Shown here: piece by piece, positions 50,587-59,846 of the stretch
Layout: each line of letters begins with the position of its first letter
How positions within the stretch are numbered: the stretch's first letter is position 1
Source of the DNA: Saccharopolyspora indica
GTDB taxonomy: Bacteria; Actinomycetota; Actinomycetes; Mycobacteriales; Pseudonocardiaceae
Reading direction: 5' to 3'
Assembly: GCF_027853965.1 (NCBI RefSeq)
Contig: NZ_JAQGLB010000020.1
Location: 62,001 to 126,000 of the forward strand
DNA length: 64,000 nucleotides
Position numbers and translations under genes: made by a program
Notes under the pieces: model-generated
The model's input: the letters and a program-made list of their open reading frames with translations, nothing else
The model's database searches: none
What the model was told of the DNA's origin: nothing

Positions 50587-50621
50587 GATCCCGCGGTCCG
50601 CGCGAGCGGAGCGACGGGATC
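50587..50621 (+). ncRNA. Stem-loop in the infC leader
   Basis: GATCCCG (50587-50593) pairs with CGGGATC (50615-50621) and inside it TCCGC pairs with GCGGA around a GCGA tetraloop. It sits in the 276-base gap before infC. IF3 operons are controlled by L20 or IF3 at leader structures in other bacteria; whether this hairpin does so is open. Confidence 0.4.
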
Positions 50622-50689
50622 TTCGCATTCCGGGGTGAGCTCTACGCGCCGCGGTGCAGAAGAACAGCCATCGAACCGAGGAGGGGCCC

Positions 50690-51229
50690 ATCAGCTCCGA
50701 GACGCGCATCAATGACCGCATCCGGGTACCGGAGGTCCGACTGGTCGGGCCGAACGGTGAGCAGGTCGGGATCGTCCGCATCGAGGACGCGCTCCGGCTG
50801 GCCCAGGAAGCGGATCTGGACCTTGTCGAGGTCGCCCCGCAGGCGCGCCCGCCGGTCTGCAAGCTCATGGACTACGGCAAGTTCAAGTACGAGAGCGCGC
50901 AGAAGGCTCGCGAGTCGCGTCGCAACCAGCAGCAGACCGTCATCAAGGAGCAGAAGCTCCGGCCGAAGATCGACCCGCACGACTACGAGACGAAGAAGGG
51001 CCACGTGTCCCGCTTCCTCAACCAGGGTCACAAGGTCAAGGTGACGATCATGTTCCGCGGTCGTGAGCAATCGCGTCCCGAGCTGGGTTTCCGCCTGCTG
51101 CAGCGACTGGCCGATGATGTTTCCGAACTGGGGTTCATCGAAGCGAACCCGAAGCAGGACGGTCGGAACATGATCATGGTTCTTGCGCCGCACAAGACGA
51201 ACAAGACCAAGCCCAAGGCGAACGCCTGA
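50690..51229 (+). CDS. infC: Translation initiation factor IF-3, AUC start
   Basis: 179 residues if started at ATC 50690, which is 5 bases after AGGAGG and gives the family N terminus (I)[17 protein letters not shown]. The nearest conventional start, GTG 50654, has no ribosome site and adds 12 unrelated residues. IF3-N (to about 80), linker, and IF3-C ([20 protein letters not shown], then [14 protein letters not shown]) are complete. IF3 stops initiation at non-canonical codons, so a rare start codon on its own gene gives feedback control; this is established for the E. coli AUU start. It is followed by rpmI and rplT. Confidence 0.95.
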   Translation: MSSETRINDRIRVPEVRLVGPNGEQVGIVRIEDALRLAQEADLDLVEVAPQARPPVCKLMDYGKFKYESAQKARESRRNQQQTVIKEQKLRPKIDPHDYETKKGHVSRFLNQGHKVKVTIMFRGREQSRPELGFRLLQRLADDVSELGFIEANPKQDGRNMIMVLAPHKTNKTKPKANA

Positions 51230-51316
51230 CGGACGTCTGGGGCTCGTGATTGTGACGCCGGGCCGGGACGCAAACCGCGCCCCAGCCCGGCATCAGTACG
51301 AAACGAGGACGAGAAG

Positions 51317-51511
51317 ATGCCGAAGAACAAGACCCACAAGGGCACCTCGAAGCGCTTTCGGGTGACCGGGACGGGCAAGCTCCGGCGCGAGCAGGCCGGC
51401 CGCCGCCACATCCTGGAGAAGAAGTCCAGCCGCGTGACCCGTCGCCTGGAGGGCACCGAAGCGGTGTCCAAGGCCGACACCCCGCGCATCAAGAAGCTGC
51501 TGGGTCTCTGA
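51317..51511 (+). CDS. rpmI: 50S ribosomal protein L35
   Basis: 64 residues, the usual length. [20 protein letters not shown] and the basic [14 protein letters not shown] segment are characteristic of bL35. GACGAGAAG lies upstream of the ATG. It sits 87 bp after infC and 99 bp before rplT in the standard operon. Confidence 0.97.
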   Translation: MPKNKTHKGTSKRFRVTGTGKLRREQAGRRHILEKKSSRVTRRLEGTEAVSKADTPRIKKLLGL

Positions 51512-51610
51512 TCTCGCAGGCCCCTGGACCGGGGCCGCAGGTCAGCAGGACACCAGTCACCCGCACGGGCGGTCATCCCCCGCCCCCGATGAGATAACAG
51601 GACGGACCCC

Positions 51611-51979
51611 GTGGCACGCGTCAAGCGGGCAGTCAACGCCCAGAAGAAGCGCCGCACCATTCTCGAGTCGGCCCGCGGCTACCGCGGTCAGCGCTCGCGG
51701 CTGTACCGCAAGGCCAAGGAGCAGATGCTCCACTCGATGACCTACTCCTACCGCGACCGGCGCGCCCGCAAGGGTGACTTCCGGAAGCTGTGGATCACCC
51801 GCATCAACGCGGCGACCCGCCAGCACGGCCTGAGCTACAACAAGTTCGTGCAGGGCCTGAAGGCCGCCGAGGTCGAGGTCGACCGCAAGATCCTCGCCGA
51901 GCTCGCGGTCAACGACCCCACCGCGTTCGCGGCGCTGGTCGAGGTCGCCCGCAAGAACCTGCCGGAGAGTGCGGCCTGA
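51611..51979 (+). CDS. rplT: 50S ribosomal protein L20
   Basis: 122 residues. It starts with GTG 51611, giving [20 protein letters not shown], with [16 protein letters not shown] and the conserved [20 protein letters not shown] segment. L20 is needed early in 50S assembly and in other bacteria represses its own operon. Its stop overlaps the apparent start of the methyltransferase gene. Confidence 0.97.
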   Translation: MARVKRAVNAQKKRRTILESARGYRGQRSRLYRKAKEQMLHSMTYSYRDRRARKGDFRKLWITRINAATRQHGLSYNKFVQGLKAAEVEVDRKILAELAVNDPTAFAALVEVARKNLPESAA

Positions 51980-52830
51980 TCGCCGACGGCACCTCTGCTG
52001 CACCGCGACCCGGGACGGCTCCGCTCACGGAGCGATCGTCCCGGGTCGCGGTCGCTCGCAAGCTCACCCGCCGCGCCGGGCGCGAGAAGGCCGGGGCCTT
52101 CCTGGCCGAAGGCGCTCAGGCGGTGGGTGAGGCGTTGACCGCGCACGCGGCCGGAGCGCTGCGGATGCGCGAGCTGTTCGCCACCGAGCACGATCGCCAC
52201 GCCGAGCACCTGGATCGCGCCCGCACCGCGGGCGTGCCGGTGCACCTGGTCACCGAGCGGGCCGCGGCGTCGCTGTCGGAGACGGTCACGCCGCAGGGCC
52301 TGGTGGCGGTGTGCGACCTGCCCGCCGTCGAGCTGCCCGCCGCGCTCGCCGAGCGCCCGGCGCTGGTCGCGGTGCTGGTCGGCGTGGCCGACCCGGGCAA
52401 CGCGGGAACCGTGGTGCGGGTCGCCGACGCGGCCGGCGCCGGTGCGGTGCTCTTCGCCGGGGACACCGTCGACGCCTACAACGGCAAGGCCGTGCGCGCC
52501 TCCACCGGCAGCCTCTTCCACCTCCCGGTCGCCCGCGACCGGGACGTGAGCGCGGTGCTCGCCGCCTGCCGCGAGGCCGGGCTGCGCCTGGTCGGCGCGG
52601 ACGGCTACGCCACCGGCGACCTCGACACCGCGGATCGCGCCGGTGAGCTGGACGGGCCCACCGCGTGGGTGTTCGGCAGCGAGGCCCACGGACTGCCCGA
52701 TGAGGTGAAATCGCAGCTGGACACGACGCTGCGGGTCCCGCTGTACGGCCGCGCGGAGAGCCTCAACCTGGCCACCGCCGCGGCGGTCTGCCTCTACGCC
52801 TCGGCGCGCGCCCAGCACCGCGCCGGATAG
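51979..52830 (+). CDS. TrmH/SpoU-type RNA methyltransferase; non-canonical start
   Basis: About 283 residues. The SPOUT motifs are all present: VADPGNAGTVVRVADAAGA, WVFGSEAHGLP, and SLNLATAAAVCLYA, which form the knotted AdoMet site. The substrate-binding N domain begins LTERSSRVAVARKLTRRAG. The family N terminus demands a start close to the rplT stop, but no ATG, GTG or TTG exists there in frame. Candidates are CTG 51976 or ATC 51979, the latter overlapping the rplT TGA, with GGAGAG (51963-51968) at proper distance. The next conventional start, GTG 52121, would remove much of the N domain. I placed the start at 51979 with low certainty. Confidence 0.85.
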   Translation: MADGTSAAPRPGTAPLTERSSRVAVARKLTRRAGREKAGAFLAEGAQAVGEALTAHAAGALRMRELFATEHDRHAEHLDRARTAGVPVHLVTERAAASLSETVTPQGLVAVCDLPAVELPAALAERPALVAVLVGVADPGNAGTVVRVADAAGAGAVLFAGDTVDAYNGKAVRASTGSLFHLPVARDRDVSAVLAACREAGLRLVGADGYATGDLDTADRAGELDGPTAWVFGSEAHGLPDEVKSQLDTTLRVPLYGRAESLNLATAAAVCLYASARAQHRAG

Positions 52831-52897
52831 CGGCGGTTTCAGGCAGAACTGACCTCTGCGCACCAGGCGCGGAGGTCGGCGGTTTCAGGCAGAACTG
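52831..52897 (+). repeat. Tandem direct repeat before pheS
   Basis: GCGGTTTCAGGCAGAACTG occurs twice (within 52831-52851 and 52877-52897), 46 bases apart, with CGG shared on the left. The second copy forms a GGCAG/CTGCC mini-hairpin. Between them CCTC and GAGG arms surround GCGCACCAGGCGC. The region starts right at the methyltransferase stop and could be terminator or leader. Confidence 0.6.
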
Positions 52898-52990
52898 CCA
52901 ACCAGCTGGTCAGGGCTGTGCTGGTGGAACACGCCGCAGCGGATCTCCGCGAAAACGGGTTGGGGCCGTCGCATAGACTTCAGGGGCTAG

Positions 52991-54148
<1,158 letters not shown>

Positions 54149-54193
54149 CACCCACCGACATGACTCACCGGAACGAGAGAAGGGCCTGACCAA

Positions 54194-56686
54194 GTGCGGA
54201 TTCCGGTTTCCTGGTTGGCCGAGCACCTTGAGCTGCCCGAGGAGACGACCGCGGAGACGCTGGCCGAAGCGTTCATCCGGATCGGGTTGGAGGTCGAGGA
54301 GGTCACGCACCTGACGCAGGTGCGGGGCCCGCTCGTGGTCGGCCGCGTCGCCGAGATCGAAGAGCTCACCGAGTTCAAGAAGCCCATCCGGTACTGCCAG
54401 GTGGAGGTCGGCGAGAACGAGGCCGACGAGCAGCAGGTGCAGGGCATCATCTGCGGCGCCCGCAACTTCCAGGAGGGCGACCTCGTGGTGGTCGCGCTGC
54501 CCGGCACGGTGCTGCCCGGTGACTTCGAGATCACCTCGCGCAAGACCTACGGCAAGCTCAGCGAGGGCATGATCTGCTCGACCACCGAGCTGGGCATCGG
54601 TGACGACGCCGACGGCATCCTGGTGCTGCCGCCCGGTTCGGCCGACCCGGGCGACGACGCGGTGGGCCTGGTCGGGCTGGACGACTCGATCATCGAGCTG
54701 GCCATCACCCCGGACCGCGGCTACTGCTTCTCGGTGCGCGGCCTGGCCCGCGAGCTGTCCAACGCGCTGGACGTGCCGTTCGGCGACCCGGGCACCCGCC
54801 CGGTCCCGGAGGACGACCGGCCCTCGCGCGGCGTGGAGCTCAGCGACCCGTCGGCGTGCTCGCGGTTCGTGCTGCGCCGCGTGACCGGTGTCGACCCGAC
54901 CGCGCCGAGCCCGTGGTGGATCCGCCGCCGCCTGGCGCTGGCCGGGATGCGCTCGATCTCGCTGGCCGTGGACGTCACCAACTACGTGATGCTCGAACTC
55001 GGCCAGCCGCTGCACGCGTTCGACGCGACCAAGGTGACCGGTGACCTGGTGGTGCGCCGCGCCGAGGCGGGCGAGAAGCTGATCACCCTGGACGGGGCGA
55101 GCCGCGAGCTGGACCCGGACGACATCGTCATCGCCGACGAGACCGGCCCGGTGTCGCTGGCCGGGGTGATGGGCGGCGAGTCCACCGAGATCGGCCACGA
55201 CACGCACGACGTGCTGCTGGAGGCGGCGAACTGGGACCCGGCGAGCATCGCGCGCGCCATCCGCCGCCACAAGCTGCCCAGCGAGGCGGGCAAGCGGTTC
55301 GAGCGGCAGGTGGACCCGGCGGTCGCGCCGGTCGCCGTCGAGCTGGCCGCGCAGCTGCTGGTCCGATACGGCGACGGCACCATCGCGCCGGGCCGCACCG
55401 ACGTGGGCGAGCCGAAGCAGCCCGAGCCGGTGACCATGCCGCTGGCGCTGCCGGACAGGATCGCCGGGGTGTCCTACGAGCGCGGCGTGACCGCGCGACG
55501 GCTGGGCCAGATCGGCTGCCGCATCGAGGTCAGCACCTCGGACGAGGGCGTCGGCCTGGTCACCGCGACGCCGCCGACCTGGCGCCCGGACCTGACGCAG
55601 CCCTACGACCTGGTCGAGGAGGTGCTGCGGCTGGAGGGCTACCACACGATCCCGTCGGTGCTGCCCGCCGCGCCGCCCGGCCGCGGCCTGACCGGCGAGC
55701 AGCGCCGCGAGCGCGCGGTCTCCCGCGCGCTGGCCGCCGAGGGCTACGTCGAGGTGCTGCCCTTCCCGTTCGTCGGCAAGGCGATGCTCGACGCGTTCGG
55801 CCTGGCCGAGGACGACGAGCGGCGCCGCACGATGTCGGTGCTCAACGCGCTGGAGAGCGACCGGTCGCTGCTGACCACGACGCTGCTGACCGGCCTGGCC
55901 GAGGTCATGCAGCGCAACGTCTCCCGCGGGCAGCGCGACCTGGCGCTGTTCCACATCGGACAGGTCGTGCAGCCCGCCGCGGAGCAGCCGCCGGTGCCGG
56001 AGGTCGGTGTCGCGCAGCGGCCCAGCGACGAGCAGCTGGCCGCGCTGGAGGCGGCGCTGCCCGCGCAGCCGAAGCACGTGGCGGTGCTGCTGGGCGGTCA
56101 CCGCGAGCAGGCCGGCTGGTGGGGCAAGGGCCGCGAGGCGAGCTGGGCGGACGCCGTCCAGGCCGCCCGCGTGGTCGCCGCGGCCGCCGGTGTGGAGCTG
56201 GAGGTCGGTGCCGGTGAGCTGGCGCCGTGGCACCCGGGCCGCTGCGCGCAGCTGAAGGTCGGCGAGACCGTGGTGGGCCACGCCGGTGAGCTGCACCCGA
56301 AGGTCGTCGAGGCCCTCGGCCTGCCCAAGCGGACCTGCGCGATGGAGCTCGACCTGGACGCCCTGCCGCTGGTGGACGACCGCCCGGCGCCGCAGATCTC
56401 GCCGTACCCGCCGGTGCTGATGGACATCGCGCTGGTGGTGGACGCCGGGGTCGCGTCGGCGGACCTGGTCGACGCGGTCCGTACCGGTGGCGGCGAACTG
56501 CTGGAGGACGTCCGGCTGTTCGACGTCTACGCGGGCGAGCAGCTGGGCGAGGGCAAGAAGTCGCTGGCCCTGGCGCTGCGCTTCCGCGCTCCGGACCGCA
56601 CGCTCAAGCAGGAGGAGGCCACCGAGGCCCGCGACGCGGCGGTCAAGTCCGCCGCCGACCGCCTCGGCGCGACCCTGCGCGCCTGA
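54194..56686 (+). CDS. pheT: Phenylalanine-tRNA ligase beta subunit
   Basis: 830 residues, normal length. Domains in order: tRNA-binding OB fold (about 40-155, RYCQVEVGENEADEQQVQGI), B3/B4 editing domain (210-370, with DVTNYVMLELGQPLHAFD), B5 (400-470), the catalytic-like core (EVLRLEGYHTIPSVLP and beyond), and the C-terminal FDX-ACB domain (740-830, YPPVLMDIALVVD). It charges tRNA-Phe and hydrolyses mis-made Tyr-tRNA-Phe. GTG 54194 follows GAGAAGGG. The gene is closed by a strong terminator. Confidence 0.97.
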   Translation: MRIPVSWLAEHLELPEETTAETLAEAFIRIGLEVEEVTHLTQVRGPLVVGRVAEIEELTEFKKPIRYCQVEVGENEADEQQVQGIICGARNFQEGDLVVVALPGTVLPGDFEITSRKTYGKLSEGMICSTTELGIGDDADGILVLPPGSADPGDDAVGLVGLDDSIIELAITPDRGYCFSVRGLARELSNALDVPFGDPGTRPVPEDDRPSRGVELSDPSACSRFVLRRVTGVDPTAPSPWWIRRRLALAGMRSISLAVDVTNYVMLELGQPLHAFDATKVTGDLVVRRAEAGEKLITLDGASRELDPDDIVIADETGPVSLAGVMGGESTEIGHDTHDVLLEAANWDPASIARAIRRHKLPSEAGKRFERQVDPAVAPVAVELAAQLLVRYGDGTIAPGRTDVGEPKQPEPVTMPLALPDRIAGVSYERGVTARRLGQIGCRIEVSTSDEGVGLVTATPPTWRPDLTQPYDLVEEVLRLEGYHTIPSVLPAAPPGRGLTGEQRRERAVSRALAAEGYVEVLPFPFVGKAMLDAFGLAEDDERRRTMSVLNALESDRSLLTTTLLTGLAEVMQRNVSRGQRDLALFHIGQVVQPAAEQPPVPEVGVAQRPSDEQLAALEAALPAQPKHVAVLLGGHREQAGWWGKGREASWADAVQAARVVAAAAGVELEVGAGELAPWHPGRCAQLKVGETVVGHAGELHPKVVEALGLPKRTCAMELDLDALPLVDDRPAPQISPYPPVLMDIALVVDAGVASADLVDAVRTGGGELLEDVRLFDVYAGEQLGEGKKSLALALRFRAPDRTLKQEEATEARDAAVKSAADRLGATLRA

Positions 56687-56694
56687 CGATCGAC

Positions 56695-56738
56695 CCAGCG
56701 GCCCCGCTCCCGACCAGGGACGGGGCCGCTGGCTTTTT
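56695..56738 (+). terminator. Rho-independent terminator after pheT
   Basis: CCAGCGGCCCCG pairs with CGGGGCCGCTGG around a loop that itself has CTCCC/GGGA potential, followed by CTTTTTCC. It begins 9 bases after the pheT stop and ends 20 bases before the PucR gene. Confidence 0.9.
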
Positions 56739-56757
56739 CCGGCGGGGAGGGAGCGGC

Positions 56758-58269
56758 GTGGTAAAGCTGGACCGGTTGATCAACGTGCTCGGCGGTGTCG
56801 GGGCGAGGTTGGCCAGCGCACCGCGCAGCAGGTCCGCGGACCTGCGCTCGGTGGCGCTGCACGATCCGGCCGATCCCGGGGCCACCGGCGATGTGCTGCT
56901 GGCCGTCGGCGTCGACGCCGAGGACGCGGAGCTGATCGAGCGGACCTCCGCTCAGGTGGTGGTGTTCCGGGCCGGTGCGGTCGGGGAGCGGGTGATCGCC
57001 GCTGCCCGCGAGCGCGGGCTGGCCGTCGTGCTCGTCGATCCGGCGGTGTCCTGGGGCCAGCTGGCCGGGGTCGTGTACGGGCTGGTGCTGGAGGGGCGGG
57101 AGACCGAGGCGGGGCGGGGCCCGACGGATCTGTTCGCGCTGGCCGACGCGCTCGCCGATTCGGTGGGCGGCCCGGTCACCATCGAGGACCACCGCTCCGG
57201 CGTGCTCGCCTACTCCCGGCGGCAGCTCAGCGCCGACCGGGCGCGGCTGGCCACGATCCTGGGGCGGCAGGTGCCGGAGGAGATCCGGCGGACGCTGGCC
57301 GCGCGGGGCGTGTTCCGGCACCTGGAGACCTCGGACGAGCCGATGTACGTGGCTCCGCTGGAACCGCAGGACTCGCACGGGCGCGTGGTCGTCGCGATCC
57401 GCGCGGGCCGGGAGCTGCTGGGCTCGATCTGGGTGGAGACCCAGCAGCCGCTCACCGCCGCGCACGAGGCGGCGCTGGTCGGCGGCGCGCGCACCGCGGC
57501 GCTGCACCTGCTGCGCACGCGGGCCAGCGCGGACCTGGAGCGGCAGGTCGAATCGGACCTGGTCATCGGTCTGCTGGAAGGGCACGAGGACGCTTCGGCG
57601 GTGCTGAGCAGGCTCGGCCTGCGCAGCGAGCAGTTCCGGGTGGTGGCCGTGCAGGTGCACAGCGGTGCCGCACGGGACGAAACCGCGCTGCTGGCCTTCG
57701 AGCGGGCGACGATCGGGTTCGGCTGGTCGCGGCCCGGCCGCAGCGCGCTGTTCGCCAACACCGTCTACACCGTGCTGCCGCACGACGACGCCGCGCGCGC
57801 TCGCGAGTGGGTGCGCGCGCTGGTGCGCGATCTGCCTTCGGGCACCACGATCCTCGCCGGTGTCGGCGGAGCTGCTGGGCCGAACCAGCTCGTCGACAGC
57901 AGGCGCGAGGCCGATGAGAGCCTCGCGGTCCACTCGACGCGGGCCGGTCAGGACGCCGTGGTCTACGACGATGCGTGGCACGAGATCCTGCTGCGCCGCC
58001 TGCGGCACGCCGCCTCGACCGGTCGGCTGCCGGACCGCGGGCCGGTCGTCGACCTCCGGCGCCACGACCGCGAGCAGGGCACCCGCTACGTCGAGACGCT
58101 GCGGGCGTGGCTGGAGTGCCAGGGCGACCTCGGGGCGGCCGCGGCGCGGCTGGAGATCCACCCGAACACCGTGCGCTACCGGATGCGGAAGATGGCCGAG
58201 CTGACCCCGCTGGACCTGGACGATCCGAACGCCCGGCTGGCGATGATCATCGCGCTCGCGGTCGGATAG
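56758..58269 (+). CDS. PucR/CdaR-type transcriptional regulator
   Basis: 503 residues. The N-terminal PucR domain (about 1-110) is followed by a GAF-like region, a GGDEF-like fold remnant, and the C-terminal PucR HTH: TRYVETLRAWLECQGDLGAA followed by ARLEIHPNTVRYRMRKM. GTG 56758 follows GGGGAGGGAG. The next gene (104 bp downstream, same strand) is a DadA-like amino acid oxidase; PucR proteins commonly activate adjacent amino acid or purine catabolism genes, so this is the likely target. Confidence 0.9.
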   Translation: MVKLDRLINVLGGVGARLASAPRSRSADLRSVALHDPADPGATGDVLLAVGVDAEDAELIERTSAQVVVFRAGAVGERVIAAARERGLAVVLVDPAVSWGQLAGVVYGLVLEGRETEAGRGPTDLFALADALADSVGGPVTIEDHRSGVLAYSRRQLSADRARLATILGRQVPEEIRRTLAARGVFRHLETSDEPMYVAPLEPQDSHGRVVVAIRAGRELLGSIWVETQQPLTAAHEAALVGGARTAALHLLRTRASADLERQVESDLVIGLLEGHEDASAVLSRLGLRSEQFRVVAVQVHSGAARDETALLAFERATIGFGWSRPGRSALFANTVYTVLPHDDAARAREWVRALVRDLPSGTTILAGVGGAAGPNQLVDSRREADESLAVHSTRAGQDAVVYDDAWHEILLRRLRHAASTGRLPDRGPVVDLRRHDREQGTRYVETLRAWLECQGDLGAAAARLEIHPNTVRYRMRKMAELTPLDLDDPNARLAMIIALAVG

Positions 58270-58372
58270 TGGATTTCGGCCAAACGGCGGTCCACCGATT
58301 GTCGGGTTCGGACACTGGCTGCGCGCGGCCGCCCAGGCATGCTCCTGTCGAGGTTCGCACCGAGGAGGCAGC

Positions 58373-59626
58373 ATGCGCGAGGACGGGATCGACGGGATTC
58401 CGCGGCGGGCAGTGGTGGTCGGCGCCGGCGTGGTCGGTCTGTCCACCGCGTGGTTCCTGCAGGAGCACGGCGTCGAGGTGACCGTGCTCGACAAGCAGGA
58501 CGTCGCGGCGGGTTCGTCGTGGGGCAACGCCGGCTACCTCTCGCCGGCCTTCTCGATCCCGCTGCCGGAGCCGGCGGTGCTGCGCTACGGGCTGCGCACG
58601 CTGCTCTCCGCCGACGCCCCGCTGCACGTGCCCGCCACGCCGGACATCGGTCTGTGGGCGTTCCTGACCCGCTTCGCGGCGCACTGCACGCCGCGGGCGT
58701 GGCAGCGGGGGATGCGGTCCTTCGTGCCGATGAACGCCGAATGCCTGGACGCCTTCGACGCGCTGCTGGCGGGCGGTGTCGAGGCGAAGACCGAGAGCGC
58801 GCCGATCACGGCGGCCTTCGAGAAGCCCGAGCAGGCCGCCGATCTGCGGCACGAGTTCGAGCAGATCCGCGGCTGCGGCCAGCCGGTCGACACCACCGAG
58901 CTGTCCGTGGCGGAAGCGGAGGTGCCGCAGCTGTCCGACCGCATCACGTCGGTGCTGCGGGTCGAGGGCCAGCGCTACGTCGACCCCGGCGAGTTCACCC
59001 GGGCCCTCGCGCGGTCCTTCGTCGAGCGCGGCGGCACGCTGCGCACCGGGTTCGAGGTGCGGGGCATGGTGCGCACCAGCGGCCAGGTGATCGTCAAGTC
59101 CGCTCAGGACGACCGGGTGTCGGCCGAGGTGGTCGTGCTGGCCGCCGGGGCCTGGCTGAGCAAGCTCGCCAAGCCGCTGGGTGTGCGCACCCCGGTGCGC
59201 GCGGGCCGCGGCTACTCCTTCACCGTCCCGACGGACCAGCCGGTCCCGGGCCCGGTCTACCTGCCCGCCGCGCGGGTGGCGTGCACGCCCTACCAGGGCG
59301 GCCTGCGGGTGGCGGGCACCATGGAGTTCCGACCGGTCGACGCGCCGCTGGACCGCGGCCGCATCGAAGCGATCGTCCGCTCGGCGCGCCCGCTGCTGAC
59401 CGGGGTGCGCTGGGAGGAGCGCCACGACGAGTGGGTCGGCGGCCGCCCGGTCACGCCCGACGGATTGGCGCTGATCGGCGCGACCAAGCTGCCCGGCGCC
59501 TACGTCGCGGGCGGCCACGGCATGTGGGGCCTGACCCTCGGCCCGCTCACCGGGCGACTGCTCGCCGAGCAGATCACCACCGGCAAGCGCCCGGCGCTGC
59601 TGCGGCCGTTCGACCCGCTGCGGTGA
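58373..59626 (+). CDS. DadA-like FAD-dependent D-amino-acid dehydrogenase/oxidase
   Basis: 417 residues. The Rossmann FAD motif is VVVGAGVVGLSTAWFLQEHG (about 14-33), followed by AGSSWGNAGYLSPAFSIPL, typical of DadA. The C-terminal FAD segment reads TPDGLALIGATKLPGAYVAG then GHGMWGLTLGP. It should oxidise D-amino acids to 2-oxo acids with electrons to the respiratory chain or oxygen. ATG 58373 follows GAGGAGG. It lies behind a PucR regulator and its stop overlaps the start of a 51-residue coiled-coil gene. Confidence 0.9.
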   Translation: MREDGIDGIPRRAVVVGAGVVGLSTAWFLQEHGVEVTVLDKQDVAAGSSWGNAGYLSPAFSIPLPEPAVLRYGLRTLLSADAPLHVPATPDIGLWAFLTRFAAHCTPRAWQRGMRSFVPMNAECLDAFDALLAGGVEAKTESAPITAAFEKPEQAADLRHEFEQIRGCGQPVDTTELSVAEAEVPQLSDRITSVLRVEGQRYVDPGEFTRALARSFVERGGTLRTGFEVRGMVRTSGQVIVKSAQDDRVSAEVVVLAAGAWLSKLAKPLGVRTPVRAGRGYSFTVPTDQPVPGPVYLPAARVACTPYQGGLRVAGTMEFRPVDAPLDRGRIEAIVRSARPLLTGVRWEERHDEWVGGRPVTPDGLALIGATKLPGAYVAGGHGMWGLTLGPLTGRLLAEQITTGKRPALLRPFDPLR

Positions 59627-59778
59627 ACGAGCTGACCGCGGCGGAGCGCGAAGAGCTCGACCGCCTCCGCCGCGAGAACCACCTCCTCCGCGTGGAGAAG
59701 GAGATGCTCCTGCGCATCGCCACCGAGTACGCCCTCGACCAGCGAGTACCGGCGATCTCCGGCGAGAGCGGGAGCTGA
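59623..59778 (+). CDS. 51-residue coiled-coil protein coupled to the DadA-like gene
   Basis: GTG 59623 overlaps the stop of the oxidase gene (GTGA). The protein is one long amphipathic helix, ELTAAEREELDRLRRENHLL followed by RVEKEMLLRIATEYAL, with leucines at heptad spacing. This segment resembles the leucine-zipper end of IS3-family OrfA proteins (LRRENxxLRxExxxL), but no HTH, no OrfB and no inverted repeats are present. Codon use is like its neighbours. It is probably a real small gene; a role as oligomerisation partner of the upstream enzyme is only a guess. Confidence 0.6.
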   Translation: MNELTAAEREELDRLRRENHLLRVEKEMLLRIATEYALDQRVPAISGESGS

Positions 59779-59846
59779 CGGCCGAGTAGTGGATCTTTCT
59801 CCGGAAACCGCCATCGCGCCCGCGTGCGCCCTGGCACCATGATCCG

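Noticed and set aside
59623-59778. IS3-family insertion sequence remnant
   Set aside because: Only the zipper-like helix matches; there is no HTH, no transposase catalytic gene, no terminal inverted repeats, and the start is coupled to the upstream gene.
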